Assembly: GCA_947624755.1 (NCBI GenBank)
Contig: CANQLQ010000049.1
Coordinates: 1 to 9,729, forward strand
From: an uncultured Clostridia bacterium
GTDB taxonomy: Bacteria > Bacillota > Clostridia > Oscillospirales > Acutalibacteraceae
Direction: 5' to 3'
DNA: 9,729 nt
The notes under the pieces were generated by a model, which made no database searches, was not told the origin of the DNA, and worked only from the letters and a program-made list of their open reading frames with translations. Positions 1 to 7,771 of this stretch are shown piece by piece. Each line of letters opens with the position of its first letter. Within the stretch, counting starts at the first letter, position 1. A program made the position numbers and the translations under genes.

Positions 1-64
1 TATTACGGAAAATTTGCAAGCAAGATGAGTATTAAGCCTTATGCGTGATTTAATCAGTGATTCC
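1..64. mobile_element. Partial MITE-like element, divergent copy, right end only
   Basis: The stretch ends in TTAATCAGTGATTCC (50-64), the same 15-base terminus as the intact element at 7611-7771, followed by CTAA (65-68). Further inside, ACGGAAAATTTGC and CAAG resemble the sub-terminal part of the intact copy (ACGGAATAATTTACCGTCAAG), with roughly 14 extra bases before the terminus. I read it as a diverged relative cut by the left edge of the window. The terminus match is certain. The internal homology is only moderate and needs a proper alignment. No protein is encoded. Confidence 0.55.
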
Positions 65-68
65 CTAA

Positions 69-136
69 AATTTTTGGACAAAATGACGGAATAATTTACC
101 GTCAAGTAGGGCCGGCTTGTATTAATCAGTGATTCC
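69..136. mobile_element. Partial MITE-like element, right arm only
   Basis: These 68 bases match 7705-7771 of the intact element at about 62 of 68 positions. There are five substitutions, all transitions, and one extra base. The copy ends in TTAATCAGTGATTCC (122-136), followed by TTAG (137-140), which fits a YTAR-type target. It keeps the internal inverted repeat TGACGG (84-89) and CCGTCA (99-104). The left arm is missing: directly before it are the CTAA (65-68) and terminus of another copy. In the intact element the corresponding position reads CGAG (7701-7704), so a second element probably inserted at a CTAA inside this one. The rest of the left arm would then lie beyond the window. Confidence 0.75.
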
Positions 137-215
137 TTAGCTATATTTTTTTGCGTAAAAAGATATTTTATACCGTTTTGTACAAAAATCCGAAGGTAAT
201 TTCAAAACTACATTT

Positions 216-268
216 AAAAGCAGATTTATACATTTCGTTCGCCGTATTGTATTTCAAATCCTGCTTTT
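216..268. terminator. Bidirectional terminator-like hairpin
   Basis: AAAAGCAG (216-223) pairs perfectly with CTGCTTTT (261-268). The stem continues with ATTT (224-227) to AAAT (256-259) and ATAC (228-231) to GTAT (249-252). It is interrupted by a one-base bulge (260) and a three-base bulge (253-255), and the loop is 232-248. A short T run closes the 3' side on both strands, so it could work either way. It is only moderately stable and the T run is only four bases, so it may be a weak terminator or simply a hairpin. It is the first terminator-like structure met by minus-strand transcription leaving addA or the promoter at 582-610. Confidence 0.45.
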
Positions 269-386
269 CGCAAAAAGTGCGGTGATTTCAGACTTTTGGA
301 GCAAAAAAACATGAACAAAACCTACAAATTTCAGGCAGTATAATTTTTTACCTTTACCGGTACGCAAAGCATTAATTTAATTTTTT

Positions 387-455
387 CTCTGACTTTACGG
401 TGAGACGGCCTGCAAAATTTAATTTTTAATACCGAGTCTCACATGAAAGTCAAAG
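387..455 (-). other. Two-tier inverted repeat, possible structured RNA
   Basis: The repeat is exactly centred on base 421. Outer tier: CTCTGACTTT (387-396) against AAAGTCAAAG (446-455), nine of ten matched. Then a symmetrical 3x3 internal loop (397-399 and 443-445). Inner tier: GTGAGAC (400-406) against GTCTCAC (436-442), seven of seven. The single mismatch (389/453) is A-C in plus-strand RNA but a G-U wobble in minus-strand RNA, so the minus transcript folds slightly better. No T run follows on either strand, so it is unlikely to be a terminator. It could be a non-coding RNA domain, a leader structure or a protein-binding palindrome. I do not recognise a known RNA family. Confidence 0.5.
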
Positions 456-468
456 CAGCATACGAAGC

Positions 469-496
469 TTGTCAAAGAGGTTCAACAATCTGACAA
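469..496. repeat. Small inverted repeat
   Basis: TTGTCA (469-474) and TGACAA (491-496) form a six-base stem with a 16-base loop. It is weak alone. It is noted because it lies 13 bases from the 387-455 hairpin and within the same possible minus-strand transcript. Confidence 0.3.
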
Positions 497-581
497 AAAC
501 TCCGTTTGCCAATACGCTTACTTACTATTTAATCAATGGTTATTTAATATAAACAATGAAACTTTTGGTAACGTGACAGCT

Positions 582-610
582 ATTATAACAAAAGCTTTTT
601 AAAAAAACAA
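582..610 (-). promoter_or_regulatory. Sigma-70-type promoter, minus strand
   Basis: Read on the minus strand, a -35-like TTGTTT (610-605) is followed by a 17-base spacer and a perfect -10 TATAAT (587-582). TG one base upstream gives an extended -10 (TGTTATAAT). The predicted start is near 575. It lies about 75 bases beyond the addA stop and points away from addA. It could drive a short RNA ending near 216 or a gene left of the window. In such AT-rich DNA a chance match is possible, but the spacing and extended -10 are good. Confidence 0.45.
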
Positions 611-683
611 TAACAAAATCAAAAAAATTTTTATTTTTTAATAAACTGTTCATATTGCCTTAAAGGTCAAAATTTTCGGTTGA

Positions 684-3600
684 TTATTTGTCGAAAATAA
701 CAATTTCCCTGCCGAGTCTGAATGAATAAAGCATAGTTTCGCCCACTTCATACCCTGTACACAGTGCCAAAGCCTTTTTATAAACCTTTACCTGTTCGGT
801 ATATTTCTTTCTGAACTCATCTTCATTTTCAAGATTATCGGTCTTATAGTCCACAATAACCAGTTTTCCGTTTTCTATAAATGCGCAGTCCGCAATGCCC
901 TGAAGCAGCACCCTTTCATCAGAAAAAGCTTTAAGCTCGGGATAAACATCTCCTATGGGAACGCTGACGGTAAATTTCTTTTCTCTCATAACAAGCTCGC
1001 TTGCAAATATTCTTTTTGCAAGACTGCCTTTAAAAAAGTTTTCAACCGCCTTAACATTAATTGCCTTTGCCTCGTTTTCAAGAATAAAACCCATTTCGCA
1101 AAGTCTTTCAATCTCGGCTTTGACATTTAACGCGGCTTTTTCATAGTTTGCGTACTGCATAAAAGCATGGGTTGCCGTTCCCCTTTGAGCGGCCGTAAGT
1201 CCGTCCTTGCTCAGAAAGGCCGGTCTTGAATATGCAAAATATTCTCTGTCAACCGAGTTTTTATCCACCTGCGATGCGGCTCGTTTGCTTACCGCATATG
1301 TAAGCGGTTCATATTTATAACGGTAACGGAGCTTTTCTTTTATTGTGTTGAGAAAATCTCTGTCCGGTTCACATTTTATTTCTCTTTGTAAGTTTTCTTC
1401 TTCTGTTTCTTTTGTATTCGCAATTTTAACTTTTAGAGAAAAATCGGACTTTAGAACAATATTTTCTCCTAAACCCGCTTCATTTCTTAGAACTTTTGCA
1501 TCTTTATGTCTGAGAAATGCGGGAAGAAGCCAATCGTTATAGCATACGGCAAGCCTCGACGCAAAGGGAGCAATTTTATCGGAGCAGGCGGTTATATACG
1601 GAACATATTTTGCAAGGGCTTTTTTAATATTTTTGACACAGCCGAGCATAATGAGTTTTTCTTTTGCTCTCGTCATTGCAACATAGAGTATTCTCATCTC
1701 TTCCGAAACAGAGTCGTTGTGGACAGAAAGCTTTACTGCCTTATGACTGAGAGTCGGATATTGAGCAAAAGTTTCAAGCTGTCTGTAGACAAGCCCGATA
1801 CCGGCTTTTGAAGAAATTATCATATTGCTGTTTTCGTCGGCGGTGTTGAATTTACCATTGCAGTTTGCAATAATACAAACGGGAAATTCCAGCCCCTTTG
1901 ACTTATGAATGGACATAATTCTTACAACATCTGAATCCGGTGAAATTCCGTTTGAGCCTTTAAGGTCATGATTTTCCCTTGACATTCGGTCAATAAAGCC
2001 GATAAAGCCCGATATTCCGATATAGCCGGCTTTTTCATAATCAGACGCATAATCAACAAGAAGAGAAAGGTTTGCAATTTTCGTCCTGCTATCCTTCATT
2101 GCGCTGACAAATGATATAAATGAAGTTTCATCATAAATTTCACGGATAAAATCTTCAACGCTCATTGAATTGCAAACCGCACGCAGACGGGAAATTTTAT
2201 CGGTGAAATTTTTTACCTTTTCATTGTCGGGCAAAGAAAGAAGACAGCTATATAAATCGCCTTTTCTGTCATTTATGCGAAGTAAGGCCATATCATCTGC
2301 GGTAAAGCCGAAAAAGACCGACATCATAACGGTCATAAGCGGTATATCCTGACGGGGATTGTCTATAACACGAAGAAGGCTCAGCATAAGACTTATTTCA
2401 TAAGAAGAGAAAAATTCAGCGGAAACCTCTGTATAACATGGAATTGACTTTTTCCTTAGAGCATCGGCATAAACAGCGGCGCTGCCCTTTGTTTTTCTCA
2501 TAAGAATACAGAAATCTCCGTAGGTTGCCTTCCTTTCTCCTTCACCGTCTTTTACGGTAAGGCCTTCGCTTATCATTCGGTTTATAAGGTCGGCGGCATA
2601 TTCAGCCTGAATCTTATCTTTATCATCGTCTTCACCGAGAGCTTCGGCTCTAATTATATGCAGCTCGGCATACTCGTCATCTTTTTCATTATATGAAGCC
2701 GAAAAAACAAGTTCTTCATCTTTTGTATAATCAACGCCGCCGACATTTTCGCTCATAACCTGAGAAAAAACAAAATTGACAGCGCCGGTCACGTTTTTAC
2801 GGCTTCTAAAATTATTGCCAAGAGTTATTTTTGACGGATAGTTATCCCTTTCACGTTCATAAGTTGTATAGGCATTTTTAAGTTCGGTAAAAATTTCGGG
2901 CATAGCTTTTCTGAAGCTGTATATGCTTTGCTTGACATCGCCTACTCTGAAAAAATTATCCTTTGAAATTGAGCTGAAAAGCATATCCTGCGCTCTGTTT
3001 GTATCCTGGTACTCATCAATGAGAATTTCATCAATATCGTCTGAAATTGATTTTGCAAAAGCAGTCCTTTCGATTTTTCCGTCTTCATTAATCGAAACAA
3101 GAAGAGAAATTGCCATATGCATTATATCGTTGAAATCGGCAATATTCTTTTCTTTTTTCAGTGTCGAAAAATTTTCCCCAAAGCGTTTAGCGGCAAGGCA
3201 AAGCTGCAGCACCATCGGACGAAGATATGACATATCGACAACATATTCGTCCTTTGTGCAGCACATTAAGCCTTTGAGCTTTTTTGTAAATATTCCTTTT
3301 ACATTATCTCGGTAAAGACACATTGCGGCAATATCGGGATCATCTTTCAGACCTTTTGGTGTGTTAGCCCTTCTTGCAAGGGAAAAGCTTTCAATTTTTC
3401 CCTTTAGCTCGTCCCATTTTCCGTCTTTCAGATATTCAAGCATTATGTCAATGTTGATCATATCCACTTCGTTTGCGGCCTTAAAAATTCCTTCAAAATC
3501 CTCAGACCCGTCATACATAAGTTTGAGCTGCCGCAAAAGTTCACGGCAATAAACAAGAGCTTCGTATACATACTCAAGAACGATTTTTCCATATGCACTT

Positions 3601-4220
3601 TCGCAGACATTACTGTAATCCTTGAATCTTGAATACACCTCATCGAGCCATTTTTCGGGGAACGGATAAGATCTTGACGAATCGTAAAGGTTTAAAATCA
3701 TATTTGCGATATTGCTGTCGTCCCTGCCCGAGGTCAGCAATTCAACAAGGCGAAGAAAATCCTCGTTTTTTTCTTCATAAAGTTCGGCAAGCGTAAGCTC
3801 CATTGCCCTGTCTTTAAGCAGGTTCTGCTCGCCGTCGTCGGCATTTTTAAAATCGGGAGAAATATCAAGAAGCTGAAAATTATCCCTTACAAGCTTATTG
3901 CAGAAGCTGTCAATAGTACATATCCGTGCAGAAGGAAGAAGCATTTTTTGATTTATAAGGTTTTTGTCTGAGGGATTTTTTTTAATCTCATCTTCAAGCG
4001 CTTTCGTTATTCTTTGCTTCATTTCGTTTGCGGCGGCTTTTGTAAAGGTTACTATAAGAAGGCGATCCGCACTTGAGGGATTAACTTTATCGGTAAGTCT
4101 TTCTATAACCCTTTCGACAAGAACTGCCGTTTTTCCCGAACCGGCAGCGGCGGAAACAAGAACGCTTCCCCGCCTTGACCTTATCGCATCGAGCTGACTT
4201 TCAGTCCAGTTTCTTGCCAT
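684..4220 (-). CDS. addA: AddA, helicase-nuclease subunit A
   Basis: AddA is the active motor of AddAB. It is an ATP-dependent UvrD-type (SF1A) 3'-5' helicase with a C-terminal RecB-family nuclease, and it resects double-strand DNA ends for RecA-dependent repair. All signature motifs are present in the 1178 residues: Q motif (Q9), Walker A AAAGSGKT (24-31, K30), Ia TFTKAAANE (58-66), TIDSFC (102-107), Walker B DEYQD (402-406), GDVKQSIYSFR (427-437), NNFRS (469-473), IHKSKGLEF (771-779) and YVAMTRAKE (846-854). The nuclease site looks complete: H1018 in ATHAF, D1111 in GIAD, D1124 and K1126 in DYKTD, and Q1143. Length is close to Bacillus AddA (about 1230). The ATG (4218-4220) directly follows the addB stop (TAAATG), with a purine-rich site upstream, so translation is probably coupled to addB. 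No frameshift or missing key residue is seen. Confidence 0.97.
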   Translation of the reverse strand: MARNWTESQLDAIRSRRGSVLVSAAAGSGKTAVLVERVIERLTDKVNPSSADRLLIVTFTKAAANEMKQRITKALEDEIKKNPSDKNLINQKMLLPSARICTIDSFCNKLVRDNFQLLDISPDFKNADDGEQNLLKDRAMELTLAELYEEKNEDFLRLVELLTSGRDDSNIANMILNLYDSSRSYPFPEKWLDEVYSRFKDYSNVCESAYGKIVLEYVYEALVYCRELLRQLKLMYDGSEDFEGIFKAANEVDMINIDIMLEYLKDGKWDELKGKIESFSLARRANTPKGLKDDPDIAAMCLYRDNVKGIFTKKLKGLMCCTKDEYVVDMSYLRPMVLQLCLAAKRFGENFSTLKKEKNIADFNDIMHMAISLLVSINEDGKIERTAFAKSISDDIDEILIDEYQDTNRAQDMLFSSISKDNFFRVGDVKQSIYSFRKAMPEIFTELKNAYTTYERERDNYPSKITLGNNFRSRKNVTGAVNFVFSQVMSENVGGVDYTKDEELVFSASYNEKDDEYAELHIIRAEALGEDDDKDKIQAEYAADLINRMISEGLTVKDGEGERKATYGDFCILMRKTKGSAAVYADALRKKSIPCYTEVSAEFFSSYEISLMLSLLRVIDNPRQDIPLMTVMMSVFFGFTADDMALLRINDRKGDLYSCLLSLPDNEKVKNFTDKISRLRAVCNSMSVEDFIREIYDETSFISFVSAMKDSRTKIANLSLLVDYASDYEKAGYIGISGFIGFIDRMSRENHDLKGSNGISPDSDVVRIMSIHKSKGLEFPVCIIANCNGKFNTADENSNMIISSKAGIGLVYRQLETFAQYPTLSHKAVKLSVHNDSVSEEMRILYVAMTRAKEKLIMLGCVKNIKKALAKYVPYITACSDKIAPFASRLAVCYNDWLLPAFLRHKDAKVLRNEAGLGENIVLKSDFSLKVKIANTKETEEENLQREIKCEPDRDFLNTIKEKLRYRYKYEPLTYAVSKRAASQVDKNSVDREYFAYSRPAFLSKDGLTAAQRGTATHAFMQYANYEKAALNVKAEIERLCEMGFILENEAKAINVKAVENFFKGSLAKRIFASELVMREKKFTVSVPIGDVYPELKAFSDERVLLQGIADCAFIENGKLVIVDYKTDNLENEDEFRKKYTEQVKVYKKALALCTGYEVGETMLYSFRLGREIVIFDK

Positions 4221-7200
4221 TTATTCTTCGCCCCCTTCGCTTTCAAGCTCCAAAAGACATTCTTCGTGATTTAGACTTGGTATATATCTGCTTTTTACCC
4301 CTTCGCTCATCATGCAAACGCTTTGGTAATCGCAATAAGTACAAGTCCTGCTGTTTTTTGCTCCGTAAGCCGGTCTTGCCGGAATATGTCCGCGGTGAAG
4401 CTCATTTCCCATTTGCGCCATAATTGTATCCATTTTTTTCGCAAGCTTCCCCAGTTGGGCAAGGCTTATGAAATTGCCTTTGAAGTCTCCGTTCTTTTTC
4501 GCTCTGAACGGAGCCATTAAAGCGTTTGCGCTTTTGCTCATGCCTTTTATAACTTCTTCATTATCAAGAACCATTCCGTCAGGTTTTCCGCCCTCAAGGC
4601 GTAATGAGTTTATTTTTTCTTCGGAAGAATTTCGTTCAACATTATAAGGCATAAATCTTGCCGGAAGATACATAATTCCCGCAGGAACAATATTTTTTCC
4701 GTAATGCTTTTCTCCGCCACGCCAAAGACTTATAAGATAAATAAGCATCTGCATATTAAGTCCGCTCATGACGTCGGAAAGAAGGAACGATTTTTCCCCG
4801 GTTTTATAGTCGACGACTCTCAGATACTTTTTGCCGTCTTTTTCCATTTTGTCCACACGGTCAATGAATCCGACAATTTCAATATATCCGTCCTCAAGCT
4901 CAATACGGTAAGGTTCGACCTCTTTTCCGCTTGCGATTTTTAGTTCAAAATCACACGGTACGAAATCGCAGTCGTCAAATTCGGCAATCAAACGGTCAAC
5001 TATTGTAAAAAGCACCTTTTCGGTTCTTTGGTAAAGATAGAGGAATCTCTCGCTTTTGCCTTCTTTTCCTCCCATGTTTGTTTCAATATAAAGTTCAAGA
5101 ATTTCGCCGACAGATTTTTGAAGATCCTTTTTCGGTACAAGGCTGATATTTTTGTTTTTATACTGTGAAAGCAGTTTTTCGAGCACAAAATGCACAAGAG
5201 TACCCGTCTGCATCGGATCAAGCTTTGCGATCTGTCTCGGATATGCGCGCATTGCATGGCGGCAAAAATACTTAAACGGACAAAGCTCATAGTCCTCAAG
5301 CTTTGAAGCGGAAAGGTAAAGATGTTTTCCGAAAAGCTCCTTTGCCGTTTTTGGGTCAGAAATTGCAAAATCCTTTTTTTCGCTGACGCTTTCGAGTATT
5401 TTCATCTTATCTTTATAACCGTCGGCTAAATAAAAATATTCCTTGAGCGCGTTTTCCTTTGGGGAATCACTTCCCCAAAATCTTGCCATAAGTTCAAAGG
5501 CGGATTTTTCGCTTTCGATTTTTTCTTCGAGGCTTAAAAATTCAGTATTGCCTGTTTCTATTTTCGGGAAAATAGTTCTTATTTGCAAAACAATTTCGGA
5601 TTCGCTCAGTATTTCACCTTTTGCGTTTGTCAAGCTCCATGTTACAAACAGTTTTTCCCTTGCACAGCAAAGAGAATTGTAAACCATCATTCTTTCATTC
5701 ATCGCCGCCTGTTTTGCTCCGTCACCGATATCGGGAACAAACTGACGAAGTTTTTCTTTTTCCGTCTCACCGAAAATTTCTTCGCTTGAATAAGGCTTTG
5801 GAAACAAACCCTCGTTTGCGCCGACAACAAAAACAACTTTAGGCGTTATTGTTGCAATTCTGTCACAGTCGCATATATATACCTCGTCAAAGCCGTTCGG
5901 AAGTTTTCCCAAAGACTGAACGGAAACCACAAGCTCAAAAATTTCTTTAAGCCTTTTTGCACCGACTTTTCTTTCCTTTAATGTGCAGGCAATTTGGTCA
6001 ATAACGCTCATAAGTATATCCCAAATCTGCTCCTGCTGCGTTGCAAGTTCAAAATTTCCGTTTTTCTCAAGCTCAATGGCATATGCCTTTAGGTTTTCGT
6101 TTATGCTGTTTTCAATGAGAAATTCATAAAGCACGGTCATGCTCTCAAAGCCGTTTTTATCTTTCATATTTTCACAGAAAAAAAGAAGCGGTGAAATGAT
6201 TTTTTCCCTTGTTTCATTAAGCAAAGCAAGACGCTCAGCTCTCTCTTCGTCCATTTCTTTTCCGAAGCCGTCAGGATTATCACTCCATGTCTTTTTCCAA
6301 TCCGAGCCTTTAAGACTCCACATAAGAGCATAATTTTCGGCCTTTGCAATATCATCTGCGTCAATACCGGAAAGACCGGTTTTAAGATACATCATAAGAT
6401 TGTCCGTTGTAAAACCGCCGGAAAAAATTTCAAGAAGCGCCCTTACCGCAATAATCAAAGGTTCATTTATTATAGGCTGACGTTTGTCCTCAAAAATCGG
6501 AACGCCGTACTTTTTAAGACTGTGCCTTATTTCCTTTTCATAGGGAGTTTCGTTCCTGTAAACAACCGCTATATCGCGGCAGCGGTACTGACCGGTACGC
6601 ATGAGCATTTTTATTTTTGAGGCGACAAAATCACATTCGTCCCTTTCGGTAGGTGCGGCGAAAAGCTCAATAGCTTCCGTGTCTGCGTAAAAAGGCTTGC
6701 CGTCGATTTTGTACAGATTTTCTTCAAGAGCATAAAGGCAATCGCTTCCGTATGTGTTGAACTCACAGCTTATATCGGTAAGGTGTATAACCTTTCCGAA
6801 CTCAACGCCGCAGGCCGAAGCTTCATTTCTAAGCTTTCGTGCGGTACGGTTGCTTATTGCAAACGGACTCGACGGGTCGGTATTTCTTTCGTTATCGGTA
6901 CAAAGCGAAACATAGACGTCATCGGCTTGTTTCATCATAAGCCGTATAATTTTAAGTTCCTGAACAGAAAAACGGCTGAAGCCGTCAATCACTACCGTTT
7001 TATTTTTGAAAAATTCATTGTCGAGCAAAATTTCATAGACAATGCTCAGCATATCGCTGCTGTCATAAAACGATTGGCTGACAATTGCATTATATGTATC
7101 ATAAATAAGCGCCGTTTCATAGGTCTTTTCTTTGAGAGAGCCTTTTGGAAGCCGGGAAGCGGCGAAATATATATTTTGAGGCGTTACACTGTTTTGTTTA

Positions 7201-7580
7201 AACTGTTTTATCTGTTCAAGCATTTTTTTTGCAAACGACATTTTATTGCAGTGTCTAAGAAAAAAAACAAGCTTATCCTGTAAGCTTTCAAGCGCCAGTG
7301 ACATAAGAACACAGTTTGCGCCGTCAGAAAGAGGGGGCTTTTTTGTACCGCGGCAGGTTTTGAAAACAGTATCGGCAAGACGCGAAAAGCTGAGAACTTC
7401 CACCTTGCAGGCATCTTTTGCGCCGAGAGCTTCAAGCACACCCATATCGGTTTCAAAAGTAAACTGCTTCGGAACAATAAGAATTATATCTGCGCCCTTT
7501 TCTTTAACAAGTTTTCCAATTTTGGAATGCAGAAATTCGGTTTTTCCGCAGCCTTTCTTTCCTGTTACAAAATGAAGCAT
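4221..7580 (-). CDS. addB: AddB, helicase-nuclease subunit B with Fe-S nuclease
   Basis: AddB is the partner of AddA. In the family it has a helicase-like fold, senses Chi, and its nuclease cuts one of the two strands. From ATG 7578-7580 it has 1119 residues (Bacillus AddB about 1166). Visible motifs are a Walker A-like GKKGCGKT (7-14, K13) at the very start, VFVVGANEGLFP (about 580-592), and a RecB-type nuclease with H797 (TLVHF), D907 (GFIDR), D924 and K926 (DYKTG) and Q944. Four cysteines fit the AddB iron-sulphur cluster: C767 in LCPFKYF, then C1080, C1083 and C1089 with the family's x2/x5 spacing. The frame stays open 35 codons further, to TTG 7683-7685. That stretch runs into the inserted element and is not AddB-like. 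I chose the ATG because MLHFVTGKKG matches the family N-terminus. No strong Shine-Dalgarno site precedes it. Confidence 0.95.
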   Translation of the reverse strand: MLHFVTGKKGCGKTEFLHSKIGKLVKEKGADIILIVPKQFTFETDMGVLEALGAKDACKVEVLSFSRLADTVFKTCRGTKKPPLSDGANCVLMSLALESLQDKLVFFLRHCNKMSFAKKMLEQIKQFKQNSVTPQNIYFAASRLPKGSLKEKTYETALIYDTYNAIVSQSFYDSSDMLSIVYEILLDNEFFKNKTVVIDGFSRFSVQELKIIRLMMKQADDVYVSLCTDNERNTDPSSPFAISNRTARKLRNEASACGVEFGKVIHLTDISCEFNTYGSDCLYALEENLYKIDGKPFYADTEAIELFAAPTERDECDFVASKIKMLMRTGQYRCRDIAVVYRNETPYEKEIRHSLKKYGVPIFEDKRQPIINEPLIIAVRALLEIFSGGFTTDNLMMYLKTGLSGIDADDIAKAENYALMWSLKGSDWKKTWSDNPDGFGKEMDEERAERLALLNETREKIISPLLFFCENMKDKNGFESMTVLYEFLIENSINENLKAYAIELEKNGNFELATQQEQIWDILMSVIDQIACTLKERKVGAKRLKEIFELVVSVQSLGKLPNGFDEVYICDCDRIATITPKVVFVVGANEGLFPKPYSSEEIFGETEKEKLRQFVPDIGDGAKQAAMNERMMVYNSLCCAREKLFVTWSLTNAKGEILSESEIVLQIRTIFPKIETGNTEFLSLEEKIESEKSAFELMARFWGSDSPKENALKEYFYLADGYKDKMKILESVSEKKDFAISDPKTAKELFGKHLYLSASKLEDYELCPFKYFCRHAMRAYPRQIAKLDPMQTGTLVHFVLEKLLSQYKNKNISLVPKKDLQKSVGEILELYIETNMGGKEGKSERFLYLYQRTEKVLFTIVDRLIAEFDDCDFVPCDFELKIASGKEVEPYRIELEDGYIEIVGFIDRVDKMEKDGKKYLRVVDYKTGEKSFLLSDVMSGLNMQMLIYLISLWRGGEKHYGKNIVPAGIMYLPARFMPYNVERNSSEEKINSLRLEGGKPDGMVLDNEEVIKGMSKSANALMAPFRAKKNGDFKGNFISLAQLGKLAKKMDTIMAQMGNELHRGHIPARPAYGAKNSRTCTYCDYQSVCMMSEGVKSRYIPSLNHEECLLELESEGGEE
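4231..4237 (-). promoter_or_regulatory. Ribosome binding site of addA inside addB
   Basis: On the minus strand AAGGGGG lies ten bases before the addA ATG, within the last codons of addB. The spacing is slightly long but usable. With TAA directly touching ATG, terminating ribosomes can restart at once, which would keep the two subunits in balance. Confidence 0.55.
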
Positions 7581-7606
7581 ATTTATCACTATTGATACGC
7601 ATACAA
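7581..7606 (-). promoter_or_regulatory. Native leader of addB left by the insertion, no clear RBS
   Basis: Only about 26 native bases separate the element's target repeat from the addB ATG. On the minus strand they end in AATAGTGATAAAT, with no AGGAGG-like sequence; AGTGA is at best a very weak Shine-Dalgarno site. A GTG three codons upstream (7587-7589) is an in-frame alternative start but has no better site. addB may be poorly or unusually initiated, or depend on ribosomes loaded elsewhere. Confidence 0.4.
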
Positions 7607-7625
7607 CTAAGGAAGCACTGATTAA
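7607..7625 (+). repeat. Left target repeat and terminal inverted repeat
   Basis: CTAA (target copy) followed by GGAAGCACTGATTAA. The one difference from the right terminus is G for T at the fifth base of the repeat. An AGGGTACCCT palindrome (7629-7638) lies just inside; its TACCCT is also shared with the opposite arm. Confidence 0.85.
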
Positions 7626-7771
7626 TTCAGGGTACCCTAATTGGCGAGGAAATTTTTCGTCAGTTTGTTCAAAAATTTGAGGCAATACTTTGTGTATTAA
7701 CGAGAATTTTTGGGCAAAATGACGGAATAATTTACCGTCAAGCAGGGTAGTTTGTATTAATCAGTGATTCC
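7611..7771. mobile_element. Intact 161-bp palindromic MITE-like element
   Basis: The ends are GGAAGCACTGATTAA (7611-7625) and TTAATCAGTGATTCC (7757-7771), inverted repeats matching at 14 of 15 bases. They are flanked by CTAA direct repeats (7607-7610 and 7772-7775), a probable target duplication of the YTAR type known from IS5-subgroup elements. The pairing runs through the whole element: 7611-7688 against 7694-7771 match at 56 of 78 positions without gaps, around a loop TTTGT (7689-7693). It therefore forms one long hairpin. It encodes no transposase, so it would need one supplied by another element. It lies between recG and addB, within the probable operon. IS5-type mobilisation is inferred from the target repeat only. 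Confidence 0.85.

Larger units (their letters stand above)
141..683. other. Gene-free AT-rich intergenic region with hairpins
   Basis: I see no credible coding sequence here on either strand. The longest start-to-stop stretches I traced are about 9 to 28 codons and lack good ribosome binding sites. The region does hold structure: a terminator-like hairpin at 216-268, a two-tier inverted repeat at 387-455, a small stem TTGTCA/TGACAA at 469-474 and 491-496, and a minus-strand promoter at 582-610. No GC-rich terminator follows the addA stop closely; 615-650 is almost pure A and T. The region could be the 3' flank of the addBA unit, the long leader of a gene to the left, or a non-coding RNA locus. 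Confidence 0.6.

Noticed and set aside
247..330. Short minus-strand frame of about 28 codons in the left intergenic region
   Set aside because: It has no good ribosome binding site, no recognisable features, and overlaps the 216-268 hairpin.
590..600. AAAAGCTTTTT shared with the spacer after recG (about 7815-7825)
   Set aside because: It is a short AT-rich palindrome expected by chance in such DNA, with no extended similarity around it.
615..683. Intrinsic terminator directly after addA
   Set aside because: Only A/T runs that can self-pair are present; there is no GC-containing stem before a T tract.
2923..3315. 130-codon plus-strand frame opposite addA
   Set aside because: It is antisense to conserved AddA helicase motifs; its composition follows from the opposite strand.
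6783..7283. 166-codon plus-strand frame opposite addB
   Set aside because: It lies entirely within the well-supported addB, shows no recognisable domain, and is rich in residues typical of an antisense shadow.
7581..7685. N-terminal 35-residue extension of AddB from TTG 7683-7685 as the true start
   Set aside because: It is coded mainly by the inserted element, has no AddB character, and the family N-terminus with the Walker A-like loop begins at the ATG at 7580.
7720..7740. TGACGG/CCGTCA hairpin inside the element as a terminator
   Set aside because: The stem is six bases with a nine-base AT loop and only a four-base T run on the minus strand; it is better explained as part of the arm sequence.
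7611..7760. Element as a small protein gene, since one frame is open through it
   Set aside because: The partial copy at 69-136 has one extra base and runs into a stop in the same frame, so the frame is not conserved between copies.
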